Assembly: GCA_900759385.1 (NCBI GenBank)
Contig: CAAEUZ010000049.1
Coordinates: forward strand, 1-11,331
Direction of reading: 5' to 3'
DNA from: an uncultured Oscillospiraceae bacterium
GTDB taxonomy: Bacteria > Bacillota > Clostridia > Oscillospirales > Oscillospiraceae
Length of the DNA stretch: 11,331 bases
Part shown: positions 1 through 5,839 of the stretch, one piece after another
Layout: each line of letters opens with the position of its first letter
Numbering within the stretch: the stretch's first letter is position 1
Program-made: the position numbers and the translations under genes
Notes under the pieces: model-generated
Databases searched by the model: none
Seen by the model: only the letters and a program-made list of their open reading frames with translations
Told to the model about the DNA's origin: nothing

Positions 1-9
1 GGAGCCGTT

Positions 10-318
10 TTAGTCGAACACGCTCTCGGTCTGTACGTGCAGCACCGCGCCGGTGCTGGCGTCTATGGTGTACTCGTACTCCGTAGTGCCGCTCACGAAG
101 CTGACCTCATAGTAGACGAACCCGTCGTCGCGTTCAAAGTCGCTCTTCAGGCGCTGCACGTCGGCGGCTGCGAAGCCGGCGTCGGCCAGGGCGGCGGACG
201 AGGCGGCGTCCCTGCCGATGTAGGCGCTGTCGTTCCAGACGAAGTACCACACCAGGCCGAGAGCCACGGCGGCCAGGGCGACGATGACGATGATAATGAT
301 CAGTATTTTCTTCTTCAT
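10..318 (-). CDS. Membrane-anchored PepSY-domain protein
   Basis: Small 102-residue protein. The N-terminus is three lysines followed by a very hydrophobic helix (about residues 4-27), which reads as an uncleaved anchor or signal peptide, so the rest should lie outside the membrane. Residues about 40-100 resemble a single PepSY domain: an alpha-helical stretch, then beta strands ending in the typical D-x-S-T-G-x-V turn (TIDASTGAVL). PepSY domains are often found in secreted or membrane proteins and are thought to modulate peptidases or sensors; no enzymatic role is established. The start is supported by GGGAGG six bases upstream of the ATG. It is divergent from the response regulator/kinase pair, and such small PepSY proteins often sit next to two-component systems as targets or accessory sensors (inference). 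The outer part is acidic, like the neighbouring kinase sensor domain. Confidence 0.8.
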   Translation of the reverse strand: MKKKILIIIIVIVALAAVALGLVWYFVWNDSAYIGRDAASSAALADAGFAAADVQRLKSDFERDDGFVYYEVSFVSGTTEYEYTIDASTGAVLHVQTESVFD

Positions 319-473
319 GCTTTTCCTCCCGTTTTCAGCCTGCGCTTATTTTACTCCATATAAATTAGACGATTATTAAAAATTTTTAACTTTTAAATCT
401 GTGAAAATGCTGTATTATTTTAATAGGGCTCTAAGAAAATCACGGCATAATTACGGGGAAGGGATGTGTGACC
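319..473. promoter_or_regulatory. AT-rich divergent promoter region between the PepSY gene and the two-component operon
   Basis: This gap of about 155 bases is markedly AT-rich against its GC-rich neighbours and must hold promoters for both directions. For the plus strand a TATTAT at 413-418 could be a -10 element, but no good -35 lies 17 bases upstream. For the minus strand a TAAAAT about 35 bases before the PepSY start is a possible -10, again without a clear -35. A direct repeat, TTTTTAAC then TTTTAAAT (about 384-396), is the kind of tandem half-site OmpR-type regulators bind, so autoregulation is possible but only a guess. No terminator hairpin or known riboswitch was recognised. Confidence 0.4.
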
Positions 474-1148
474 ATGCGTATACTGGTTGTCGAGGACGAG
501 AGGGACCTCAACCGCATCATATGCAAGCGCCTGGGCGCGGCGGGCTACAGCACCGACGCCTGCTTTGACGGCCTGGAGGCGCTTGACTACCTGGCCGCGG
601 CGGAATACGACGCGGCGATATTCGACGTCATGATGCCGAAGCTGGACGGCTTTGCCGCCGTGCGCCGCATGCGTGAGAGCGGGGACAACACCCCCGTGCT
701 CTTCCTCACCGCGCGAGACGCGGTGAGCGACCGCGTCGCCGGTCTGGACCTGGGCGCCAACGACTACCTCATCAAGCCCTTCTCCTTTGACGAGCTGCTG
801 GCCCGCATCCGGGCCATGACCCGCCGCAGCGTGGGCGCGTCCACCAGCGTCTTCACCTGCGGCGACCTGACCCTGGACGAGGCCGCCCACACCGTCACCC
901 GCGCAGGGCGTGACATAGACCTCTCCACACGGGAATTCGCCGTGCTCAGCTGCCTCATCCGCAACAAGGGCAGCGTGCTCTCACGCGAAGCCATAGAGAA
1001 CAGCGTCTGGAACTACGACTGGGAGGGCGGCACCAACGTCGTGGACGTGTACATGAGCTACCTGCGCCGCAAGGTTGACGCGCCCTTTGACACCAAGCTC
1101 ATCCACACTGTGCGCGGTGCGGGCTGGGTTCTGCGGGAGGAAAAATGA
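474..1148 (+). CDS. OmpR/PhoB-family DNA-binding response regulator
   Basis: Cytoplasmic transcription factor that receives phosphate from the kinase encoded next. Numbered from the ATG (224 residues), the receiver domain covers about 1-115: acidic pocket E7-D8, phospho-acceptor D51 in FDVMMPKLDG, switch T79 in FLTARD, and K101 in LIKPF. The C-terminal winged helix (about 125-222) has the usual OmpR-family pattern, with LSTREFAVL leading into the core and VDVYMSYLRRKV as the recognition helix, ending in the VRGAGWVL wing. A GTG six bases upstream could also start the frame, but GGGGAAGGG ends only 4 bases before the GTG and 10 before the ATG, so the ATG is preferred. The stop overlaps the kinase ATG by four bases (ATGA), indicating translational coupling. 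The signal and regulon are not readable from sequence. Confidence 0.95.
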   Translation: MRILVVEDERDLNRIICKRLGAAGYSTDACFDGLEALDYLAAAEYDAAIFDVMMPKLDGFAAVRRMRESGDNTPVLFLTARDAVSDRVAGLDLGANDYLIKPFSFDELLARIRAMTRRSVGASTSVFTCGDLTLDEAAHTVTRAGRDIDLSTREFAVLSCLIRNKGSVLSREAIENSVWNYDWEGGTNVVDVYMSYLRRKVDAPFDTKLIHTVRGAGWVLREEK

Positions 1149-2491
1149 AGTTTCTCTCTATCAAGACGCGCGTGACCATCTACTTCACGCTCATGATGGT
1201 GTTGGTCGTGGTACTGGTGTTCGGCGTCATCCTCATCGCCGGCCGCGGCGTCATCTCCGACACGGCGGAGGGCACTCTGCTGGACGTGGTACACGATGAG
1301 ATTGACGACGTCGAATTCGACGGAGGCTTCCTCGACCTGGATGAGCTGGACTTCTACCGCCACAACGTCTACGTCCAGGCCTACTCCGCCGATGGAGAGT
1401 TTCTCGGCGGCGCGGGCACAAACGACTTTGACGGCGAGGAAGAATTCCACAACGGCGAGATGCGCCAGGTGACGATTGACGGCTCCCCTTTCCTGGTCTA
1501 CGACCTCCTGGTCCAGACGGACGCGGGCAGCGTCTGGCTGCGCGGCATCACCAGCGCTGAAAATGACTTCTCCGCCGCCAGGGTCATCACCATACTGGCC
1601 CTGATACTCCTGCCCGTGCTGGTTGTCATCACGGCCGTGGTCGGCTGGTTCATCGCCCGGCATGCCTTCAAGCCCGTACGCCAGATCACGGACACCGTGG
1701 ACGCCATAAACGACGGCGACGACCTCACCGCACGCATCGGCCTGCGCCGGGGCCGGGACGAGATACACCGCCTCGCTGCCACCTTCGACCGCATGTTTGA
1801 CCGGCTGGAGCGCAGCTTTGACAGCGAAAAGCGCTTTGCCTCCGACGCCTCCCATGAGCTGCGCACGCCCGTGGCCATAATCCTCGCCGAGTGCGAGTAC
1901 GCGCGGCAGAATGCGCAGACCGTGGACGACTACCGCGAGAGCCTGGAGGTGGTGGAGCGCCAGGGCCGGCGTATGTCCACGCTCATCAACCAGCTGCTCA
2001 ACATAACGCGCATGGACCAGGGCACGCAGGCCATCTCCCGCGAGGACGCGGACTTCTCCGAGCTGGCGGACGTCGTGGCCGACGAGACCGTCCGCGCCTC
2101 CGGCAAGGCGCTGGAGGTGGAAAAGGACATCGCCCCCGGAGTACACGCCAACGTGGATGTCGGGCTCATGAGCCGCCTGGTGCAGAACCTGGTTGAGAAC
2201 GCCTGTAAGTATACGCCCGAGGGCGGACGCGTGCGCGTCTCGCTCGCTGCCGCGGAAGGCCGGCTCACGCTCACCGTCGCCGACAACGGCATAGGCATAG
2301 CCAAGCGCGACCTGCCTCATATATGGGAGCGCTTCTGGCAGGCGGACTCCTCCCGCGGCGTGGACAAGGGCAGCGGCCTGGGCCTGGCCATGGTCAAGCA
2401 GATTGCCGACGCCCACGGAGGCACACTCTCCGTGGAGAGCGAGCCCGGACGGGGCAGCACGTTCACATTCTGCATGGAATGCAGAAACTAA
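1145..2491 (+). CDS. Membrane sensor histidine kinase with acidic extracytoplasmic domain
   Basis: Partner kinase of the preceding regulator, 448 residues, complete. Order of parts: membrane helix 1 (about 11-33), extracytoplasmic sensor (about 35-145), membrane helix 2 (about 146-170), HAMP linker (about 171-225), and dimerisation/phospho-acceptor domain with H237 in DASHELRTP. The ATPase domain follows, with N-box NLVENACKY (348-356), G1 DNGIGI (380-385), F-box ERFWQAD (395-401) and G2 GSGLGL (409-414). All catalytic motifs are intact, so it should be active. The sensor has no recognised fold but is strikingly acidic, with roughly 20 Asp/Glu in residues 39-107, which recalls PhoQ-type sensors that detect divalent cations or cationic peptides (inference). 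A GGGAGG lies just before the ATG. It ends about 30 bases before the promoter of the next gene, with no obvious hairpin terminator. Confidence 0.95.
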   Translation: MKFLSIKTRVTIYFTLMMVLVVVLVFGVILIAGRGVISDTAEGTLLDVVHDEIDDVEFDGGFLDLDELDFYRHNVYVQAYSADGEFLGGAGTNDFDGEEEFHNGEMRQVTIDGSPFLVYDLLVQTDAGSVWLRGITSAENDFSAARVITILALILLPVLVVITAVVGWFIARHAFKPVRQITDTVDAINDGDDLTARIGLRRGRDEIHRLAATFDRMFDRLERSFDSEKRFASDASHELRTPVAIILAECEYARQNAQTVDDYRESLEVVERQGRRMSTLINQLLNITRMDQGTQAISREDADFSELADVVADETVRASGKALEVEKDIAPGVHANVDVGLMSRLVQNLVENACKYTPEGGRVRVSLAAAEGRLTLTVADNGIGIAKRDLPHIWERFWQADSSRGVDKGSGLGLAMVKQIADAHGGTLSVESEPGRGSTFTFCMECRN

Positions 2492-2521
2492 AAATTCTTT
2501 TGTCGTTAACAGAAATTTAAG

Positions 2522-2550
2522 TTGACAAACGTGTGCGCGGGACGTATAAT
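2522..2550 (+). promoter_or_regulatory. Perfect consensus sigma-A promoter of the SGNH hydrolase gene
   Basis: TTGACA (2522-2527) and TATAAT (2545-2550) are separated by exactly 17 bases, a full match to the housekeeping promoter consensus. Transcription should begin near 2557, leaving a leader of about 35 bases before the ATG at 2593. The promoter shows that any start codon upstream of about 2557 in the following frame cannot be used, which fixes the start of the hydrolase. Confidence 0.9.
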
Positions 2551-2592
2551 AATGCCATCATAATTCCGGCATGGAAAGCGGGGTTTTTGAAC

Positions 2593-3279
2593 ATGGCCAG
2601 TCCTCTGTGTGTAATAGGTGATTCTATAACCGGTGGAGTTGTATATAAAGACGATGCCGGAAGATATGTCCGCTGCAAGGATTCGTTTGTCAACCTGCTC
2701 GGCGGAGAGCTGGAGCTGGACGTACACAACCACAGCCGCTTCGGCTGCACCAGTACCAGCGCCCTGGAGCGCATGAGCCGCTATGAGGGCGATATCGCCG
2801 AGTGTCCCAACACGCTCGTCATGCTCGGCGGGAACGACAGCGACTTTGACTGGCCTGCCGTGGCGGAGACGCCCGAGGCGGAGCACGACTGCAACACGCC
2901 GATGGAGCGTTTCACGGAGAGCTACGCCCGGGTCCTGGACCGCATCATAGCCCTGGGCAGCCGCCCGCTGGTGCTAAACCTGATCCCGGTATTCGGCCGC
3001 CGCTACTTCAAGTGGTTTTCCAAACGCGCCGACCCAGAGTCCCTGATGCGTTTCCTCGGCACGACGGACAGCATCGAGCACTGGAACGAGATGTACAACC
3101 TGGCCGTCATGAAGGTGGCCGCCAGCCGCAGCGTGCCTGTGCTGGACGTGCGCAGCGCGTTCCTCTACCGTCGCGTGTTTGACAGCCTCTTCTCCGCCGA
3201 CGGCATCCACCCCAGCGTCGAGGGGCATCGCAGGATGTATGAATATCTCCTCCCCCAGTTTAAAAAGGTCCTCGCCTGA
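2593..3279 (+). CDS. SGNH/GDSL-family hydrolase (esterase or acylhydrolase), cytoplasmic
   Basis: 228-residue hydrolase of the SGNH superfamily, whose members cleave ester or acetyl groups from lipids, sugars or thioesters. The four family blocks are visible: GDS with nucleophile S11 close to the N-terminus (GDSIT), a block II glycine at about G51 (RFGCTS), block III GGND at 79-82 with N81 for the oxyanion hole, and block V DGIH with D203 and H206 completing the triad. There is no signal peptide, so the substrate is probably intracellular. The frame is open upstream, but that part overlaps the -10 box; the ATG at 2593 is preceded by a purine-rich GCGGGG about 9 bases away. The gene converges on two minus-strand genes of acyl-handling families, so a lysophospholipase or deacylase role is plausible, but the substrate cannot be read from the sequence. 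Confidence 0.88.
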   Translation: MASPLCVIGDSITGGVVYKDDAGRYVRCKDSFVNLLGGELELDVHNHSRFGCTSTSALERMSRYEGDIAECPNTLVMLGGNDSDFDWPAVAETPEAEHDCNTPMERFTESYARVLDRIIALGSRPLVLNLIPVFGRRYFKWFSKRADPESLMRFLGTTDSIEHWNEMYNLAVMKVAASRSVPVLDVRSAFLYRRVFDSLFSADGIHPSVEGHRRMYEYLLPQFKKVLA

Positions 3280-3293
3280 CCGGCCGCGGCCGG
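3280..3293. repeat. 14-base perfect palindrome
   Basis: CCGGCCGCGGCCGG starts at the base after the hydrolase stop codon and is its own reverse complement. It sits six bases before the terminator stem. It could extend the transcript-end structure or be an incidental GC-rich palindrome; no protein site is recognised. Confidence 0.6.
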
Positions 3294-3296
3294 ATG

Positions 3297-3326
3297 AAAA
3301 AGCCCGCTCCCAGTGGAGCGGGCTTT
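3297..3326. terminator. Bidirectional intrinsic terminator between convergent genes
   Basis: A perfect 12-base stem, AAAGCCCGCTCC (3299-3310) and GGAGCGGGCTTT (3315-3326), with a CAGT loop. On the minus strand the stem is followed by five or more T (complement of 3297-3301), so it should best terminate the YwaF-type gene. On the plus strand the T-run is only three bases, so it is a weaker stop for the SGNH gene. Confidence 0.85.
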
Positions 3327-3329
3327 GCA

Positions 3330-4115
3330 TTATGTGTCGTGTGTCCTGCCCTCCCTCCGGGCACGGCGGAAGACGGGTATGTACAGCGCCGCCACAAAAG
3401 CGGCGGCCAGCACACCGATGGTGCCCAGGTAGAGCATCCACTGCCATTTCTCCGTTATGCCCAGGTCGAAGGGCGGCTCGTACGTGAAGAGGAAGTTGGT
3501 GACGTAATCGACGCTCACCAGCGCGCCGTTTTCGTATGTCGCGTCGGCGAAGATGCTGTTGAAGTAGATGGACGCGAAGGCAAACACGGCCAGCATGCCC
3601 ATGGTGCTCAGCCAGTGCCGCGGCCTTATATCCACCTCCCCGCAGAGCGGTATATACGCGCCCAGGACGATGAGCGCGCAGTGGTAGAGGAAGTACTGGT
3701 ATGGCAGCGCCCGGCCGAAGGCCTCCTGCGCGTCCACGCTGCCGCCGAAGATGCTGGGCATGAGCAGGGCGAGGAGGGCGCCCGCCAGGCAGGTGGGATA
3801 CATGAAGGCCAGCAGCGCCGTGCGCCTGCCAGTGTTCTTCGTGAACCGCACGTAGAATATGAAGACGACCTGCATTGAGCACAAATGCAGCGGCACATGG
3901 CCCAGCTCCAGATAGGGATAGCAGGTGCTGCCGTCCGCGCTGGGGACCATCTCGATGCTGGAGAAGACCTTCATGAGCTCGCTCGCCACGCAGACAAGAC
4001 AGAGCGCCGTAAGTACGCTCCGGAGCCGTGGCCGTTTTTTAAGCACGTACCCCAGCCCCGCTGCGAGAACCGCTGCGCTTATGAAGAGCCAGATAAGGTG
4101 ATATACGGTGAACAT
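3330..4115 (-). CDS. YwaF/TMEM164-type integral membrane protein (possible acyltransferase)
   Basis: 261-residue polytopic membrane protein with about six or seven hydrophobic helices (roughly 5-25, 33-52, 75-91, 99-122, 138-155, 165-185, 223-246) and a basic C-terminal tail. The HVPLHLC motif (73-79) and the helix pattern match the YwaF family (TIGR02206, related to Pfam TMEM164) as I remember it. Human TMEM164 has been described as an acyltransferase making ether phospholipids, using a conserved Cys and His; here C79 in PLHLC and H145 in FLYHCAL are the matching candidates. Bacterial members are uncharacterised, so an enzymatic role is inference. A TTG six bases upstream could start the frame, but GGGGTG sits about 9 bases before the ATG and only 3 before the TTG, so the ATG is chosen. 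It lies 67 bases downstream of the PlsC-type gene on the same strand. Confidence 0.75.
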   Translation of the reverse strand: MFTVYHLIWLFISAAVLAAGLGYVLKKRPRLRSVLTALCLVCVASELMKVFSSIEMVPSADGSTCYPYLELGHVPLHLCSMQVVFIFYVRFTKNTGRRTALLAFMYPTCLAGALLALLMPSIFGGSVDAQEAFGRALPYQYFLYHCALIVLGAYIPLCGEVDIRPRHWLSTMGMLAVFAFASIYFNSIFADATYENGALVSVDYVTNFLFTYEPPFDLGITEKWQWMLYLGTIGVLAAAFVAALYIPVFRRARREGRTHDT

Positions 4116-4150
4116 GCCCAACGCACCCCGATACTGCTTTATTTATAGAG

Positions 4151-4184
4151 GACGGCACGCTTCGGCGCGCCGTCTTTATCTTTT
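4151..4184. terminator. UUCG-loop hairpin with T-run, facing against the flanking genes
   Basis: GACGGCACGC (4151-4160), loop TTCG, GCGCGCCGTC (4165-4174): a 10-base stem with one mismatch on the plus strand (a G-U pair on the minus strand), followed on the plus strand by TTTATCTTTT. It has the form of an intrinsic terminator read left to right, yet both flanking genes run right to left. On the minus strand it lacks a T-run, so it may act instead as an intergenic processing or attenuation hairpin, or block antisense transcription. Confidence 0.55.
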
Positions 4185-5478
4185 ACCCGCGGGCCTCCGC
4201 CTGCTCCTTCCAGGGGAAGTCCTGCCAGAGACCGCCCTGGGCACGGTGCATCTCCTCGGTGGCCATCATCCAGAGCTCCGTGCTGTCCCGCTCGGGATAG
4301 AACTCGGTGAATTCGCCGTCCACGAAGGTGTAGAACCGGGAGACGTCCGTGCACATGCCGTAGGTGGGCAGCTTCTTGATGGGTATGAAGAAGCTGTACG
4401 GCTCCCCGTTCTTACGGCCCTCGAAGTGCAGCCCCCCGGCGTCCAGCGTGAGGGTGCCGTCGCCGGTTATCTCGCTGGTCTTCTGCTCCTTGAGGTAACC
4501 GTGCTGAGGCAGCACGCCGAGCTGCACGCGCTCAGAGAGCGTGAAGCCCTCCTGCCTCACCATGGAGCGCACGTGCCCGCGCTGCATGTCGAACCACACG
4601 CGCGGCGTGTCCGGCAGCGTGCTGCCCTCGTCGGGGATGAGGTCGTAGTATTCGTTCAGGTGTCCGCCGTTGCCGCACTTCCTGCAGCGTATGGCGTCCC
4701 CGCCGCTGGTCATGGTGAGCTCACCGCCGCACCTGGGGCACCAGAACAGCAGCTGGTGCATGTTATCGGCCATACGCCCGGCAGCGTCGAACCTGACGCG
4801 CGCGGTCTTGTTCCACTCATAGTCGTCGTGGTAGAGCTTCTCGTCGAGCTGGCGCTGGATCTCCCGCGGCGTCATGCCCTCAAGCTGCTCCGGCGTGAAT
4901 AGCACGCCGGCCTCCACGTCCACGCGGCCTATGCGGTCCTCCAGGTTGTACTTCGGCGCGGTCAGGTATCCGCCGGCTATCTTGGTGTACAGTACCGGTA
5001 CGCCCAGGCTCTTGAGCAGATGCCCGCTGCCAAGCGCGCAGGGCTGGTTGGCCCCGGAGATGGAGCTCATGCCCTCGGGGAGGAGGATAATGCGCCCGCC
5101 CTCGCGTATGATCTTCATCATCTGGCGTATGGCGTAGGGCTGGTGGACAAAGTTCTTCTTCGGCACCGTCTGCATCATGCGCAGGATCATGGCCAGGTGG
5201 CTGCGGAAAAACTCATTGTATCCCACCACAAAGTTGAAGGTGTCCGGCAGGAAGGCCGGGGCGGTGAACACATAGTCCATGCGCGAGGCGTGGTTGGAGA
5301 CCACCACATAGCTCTGGCCACGGTACCTGGAGACGTCGTCCACATATGTAAAGTGCGCGTTGTACTTCTTCACCAGCACGCCGTTGACGACCACATTTCC
5401 CAGCAGCCTGTATATAAAAGGCGATACCGGCCGCAGTTTTCTGCCCTCCAGCTTCTGCTGCTCGGTGATTTTATCCAT
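4183..5478 (-). CDS. PlsC-type phospholipid acyltransferase with C-terminal zinc ribbon
   Basis: 431-residue protein. Residues about 20-215 form a PlsC/LPLAT acyltransferase domain, a family that transfers acyl chains to glycerol-3-phosphate or lysophospholipids at the inner membrane face. The catalytic NHxxxxD is N62-H63-x4-D68 (NHASRMD) and the substrate motif PEG is at 134-136. Unlike ordinary PlsC (about 200-250 residues), it continues with a zinc ribbon, CPRCG at 247-251 and CRKCG at 265-269 (C247, C250, C265, C268). A further domain of about 150 residues (about 275-415) has strand-rich segments with a GLHFEG turn that could be PH-like, though this is a guess. The ATG at 5478 follows a good GGAGTGA site; a TTG 14 codons upstream has none. 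The acceptor lipid is unknown. It is probably co-transcribed with the YwaF-type gene downstream, unless the hairpin between them intervenes. Confidence 0.85.
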   Translation of the reverse strand: MDKITEQQKLEGRKLRPVSPFIYRLLGNVVVNGVLVKKYNAHFTYVDDVSRYRGQSYVVVSNHASRMDYVFTAPAFLPDTFNFVVGYNEFFRSHLAMILRMMQTVPKKNFVHQPYAIRQMMKIIREGGRIILLPEGMSSISGANQPCALGSGHLLKSLGVPVLYTKIAGGYLTAPKYNLEDRIGRVDVEAGVLFTPEQLEGMTPREIQRQLDEKLYHDDYEWNKTARVRFDAAGRMADNMHQLLFWCPRCGGELTMTSGGDAIRCRKCGNGGHLNEYYDLIPDEGSTLPDTPRVWFDMQRGHVRSMVRQEGFTLSERVQLGVLPQHGYLKEQKTSEITGDGTLTLDAGGLHFEGRKNGEPYSFFIPIKKLPTYGMCTDVSRFYTFVDGEFTEFYPERDSTELWMMATEEMHRAQGGLWQDFPWKEQAEARG

Positions 5479-5539
5479 CAATTCTTCACTCCGTACTTGC
5501 AAAAAATTAGCTCTTCTCAAAGTGTGTTAGCCTTGAGTA

Positions 5540-5568
5540 ATTATAATCAAGTATTTCAAAAATTGCAA
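5540..5568 (-). promoter_or_regulatory. Probable sigma-A promoter of the PlsC-type gene
   Basis: Read on the minus strand, TTGCAA (5568-5563) and a perfect TATAAT (5545-5540) are separated by 17 bases. The -35 matches the consensus at 4 of 6 positions. Transcription would start near 5533, giving a leader of about 55 bases. Confidence 0.7.
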
Positions 5569-5753
5569 GAACTACCCCACAGGTGTTTCACTGCATCCCG
5601 TCCGCCGGTATGCGCCGTAAAACTGCCTGAAAAGGTTGAAATATCCTGCACAAGCAATGAATCAGCTGCCTCGGACGTCCTAAACATTCCAAACATTTTG
5701 TGCATTTAATCAAAAATTTTTCTGTTTTTTCGCGTCATTTTTGTACTTGTTGG
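5569..5753. other. Non-coding middle of the plsC-like/hppA divergent gap
   Basis: The full gap between the two start codons is about 360 bases; this central part lies between the two promoters. I see no gene and no riboswitch that I can name in it. It holds a short direct repeat, AAACATTCC then AAACATTTT (5682-5699), and T-rich runs at 5707-5742. It could carry regulator binding sites for either gene. Confidence 0.4.
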
Positions 5754-5782
5754 TTGATTTCTGCTTAACAATCATGTAAAAT
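5754..5782 (+). promoter_or_regulatory. Probable sigma-A promoter of hppA
   Basis: TTGATT (5754-5759) and TAAAAT (5777-5782) are separated by 17 bases. Transcription would start near 5789, leaving a leader of about 50 bases. This leader contains a small hairpin, GCCGG (5793-5797) with CCGGC (5804-5808), ahead of the ribosome binding site AGGAGT (5825-5830). Confidence 0.6.
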
Positions 5783-5839
5783 TAAATTCACAGCCGGAGG
5801 TTGCCGGCACGCAAGTACAGTGTTAGGAGTGATGGACGA

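Noticed and set aside
1058..2416. Long open frame of about 450 codons on the minus strand, opposite the kinase
   Set aside because: It is the antisense shadow of a GC-rich gene with intact kinase motifs; its translation is low-complexity (rich in His, Val, Gly, Asp) with no family motif and no ribosome binding site.
5569..5839. Possible riboswitch in the hppA or PlsC-like leader
   Set aside because: The predicted leaders are only about 50 bases and show just a 5-base-pair hairpin; I could not match any known aptamer consensus.
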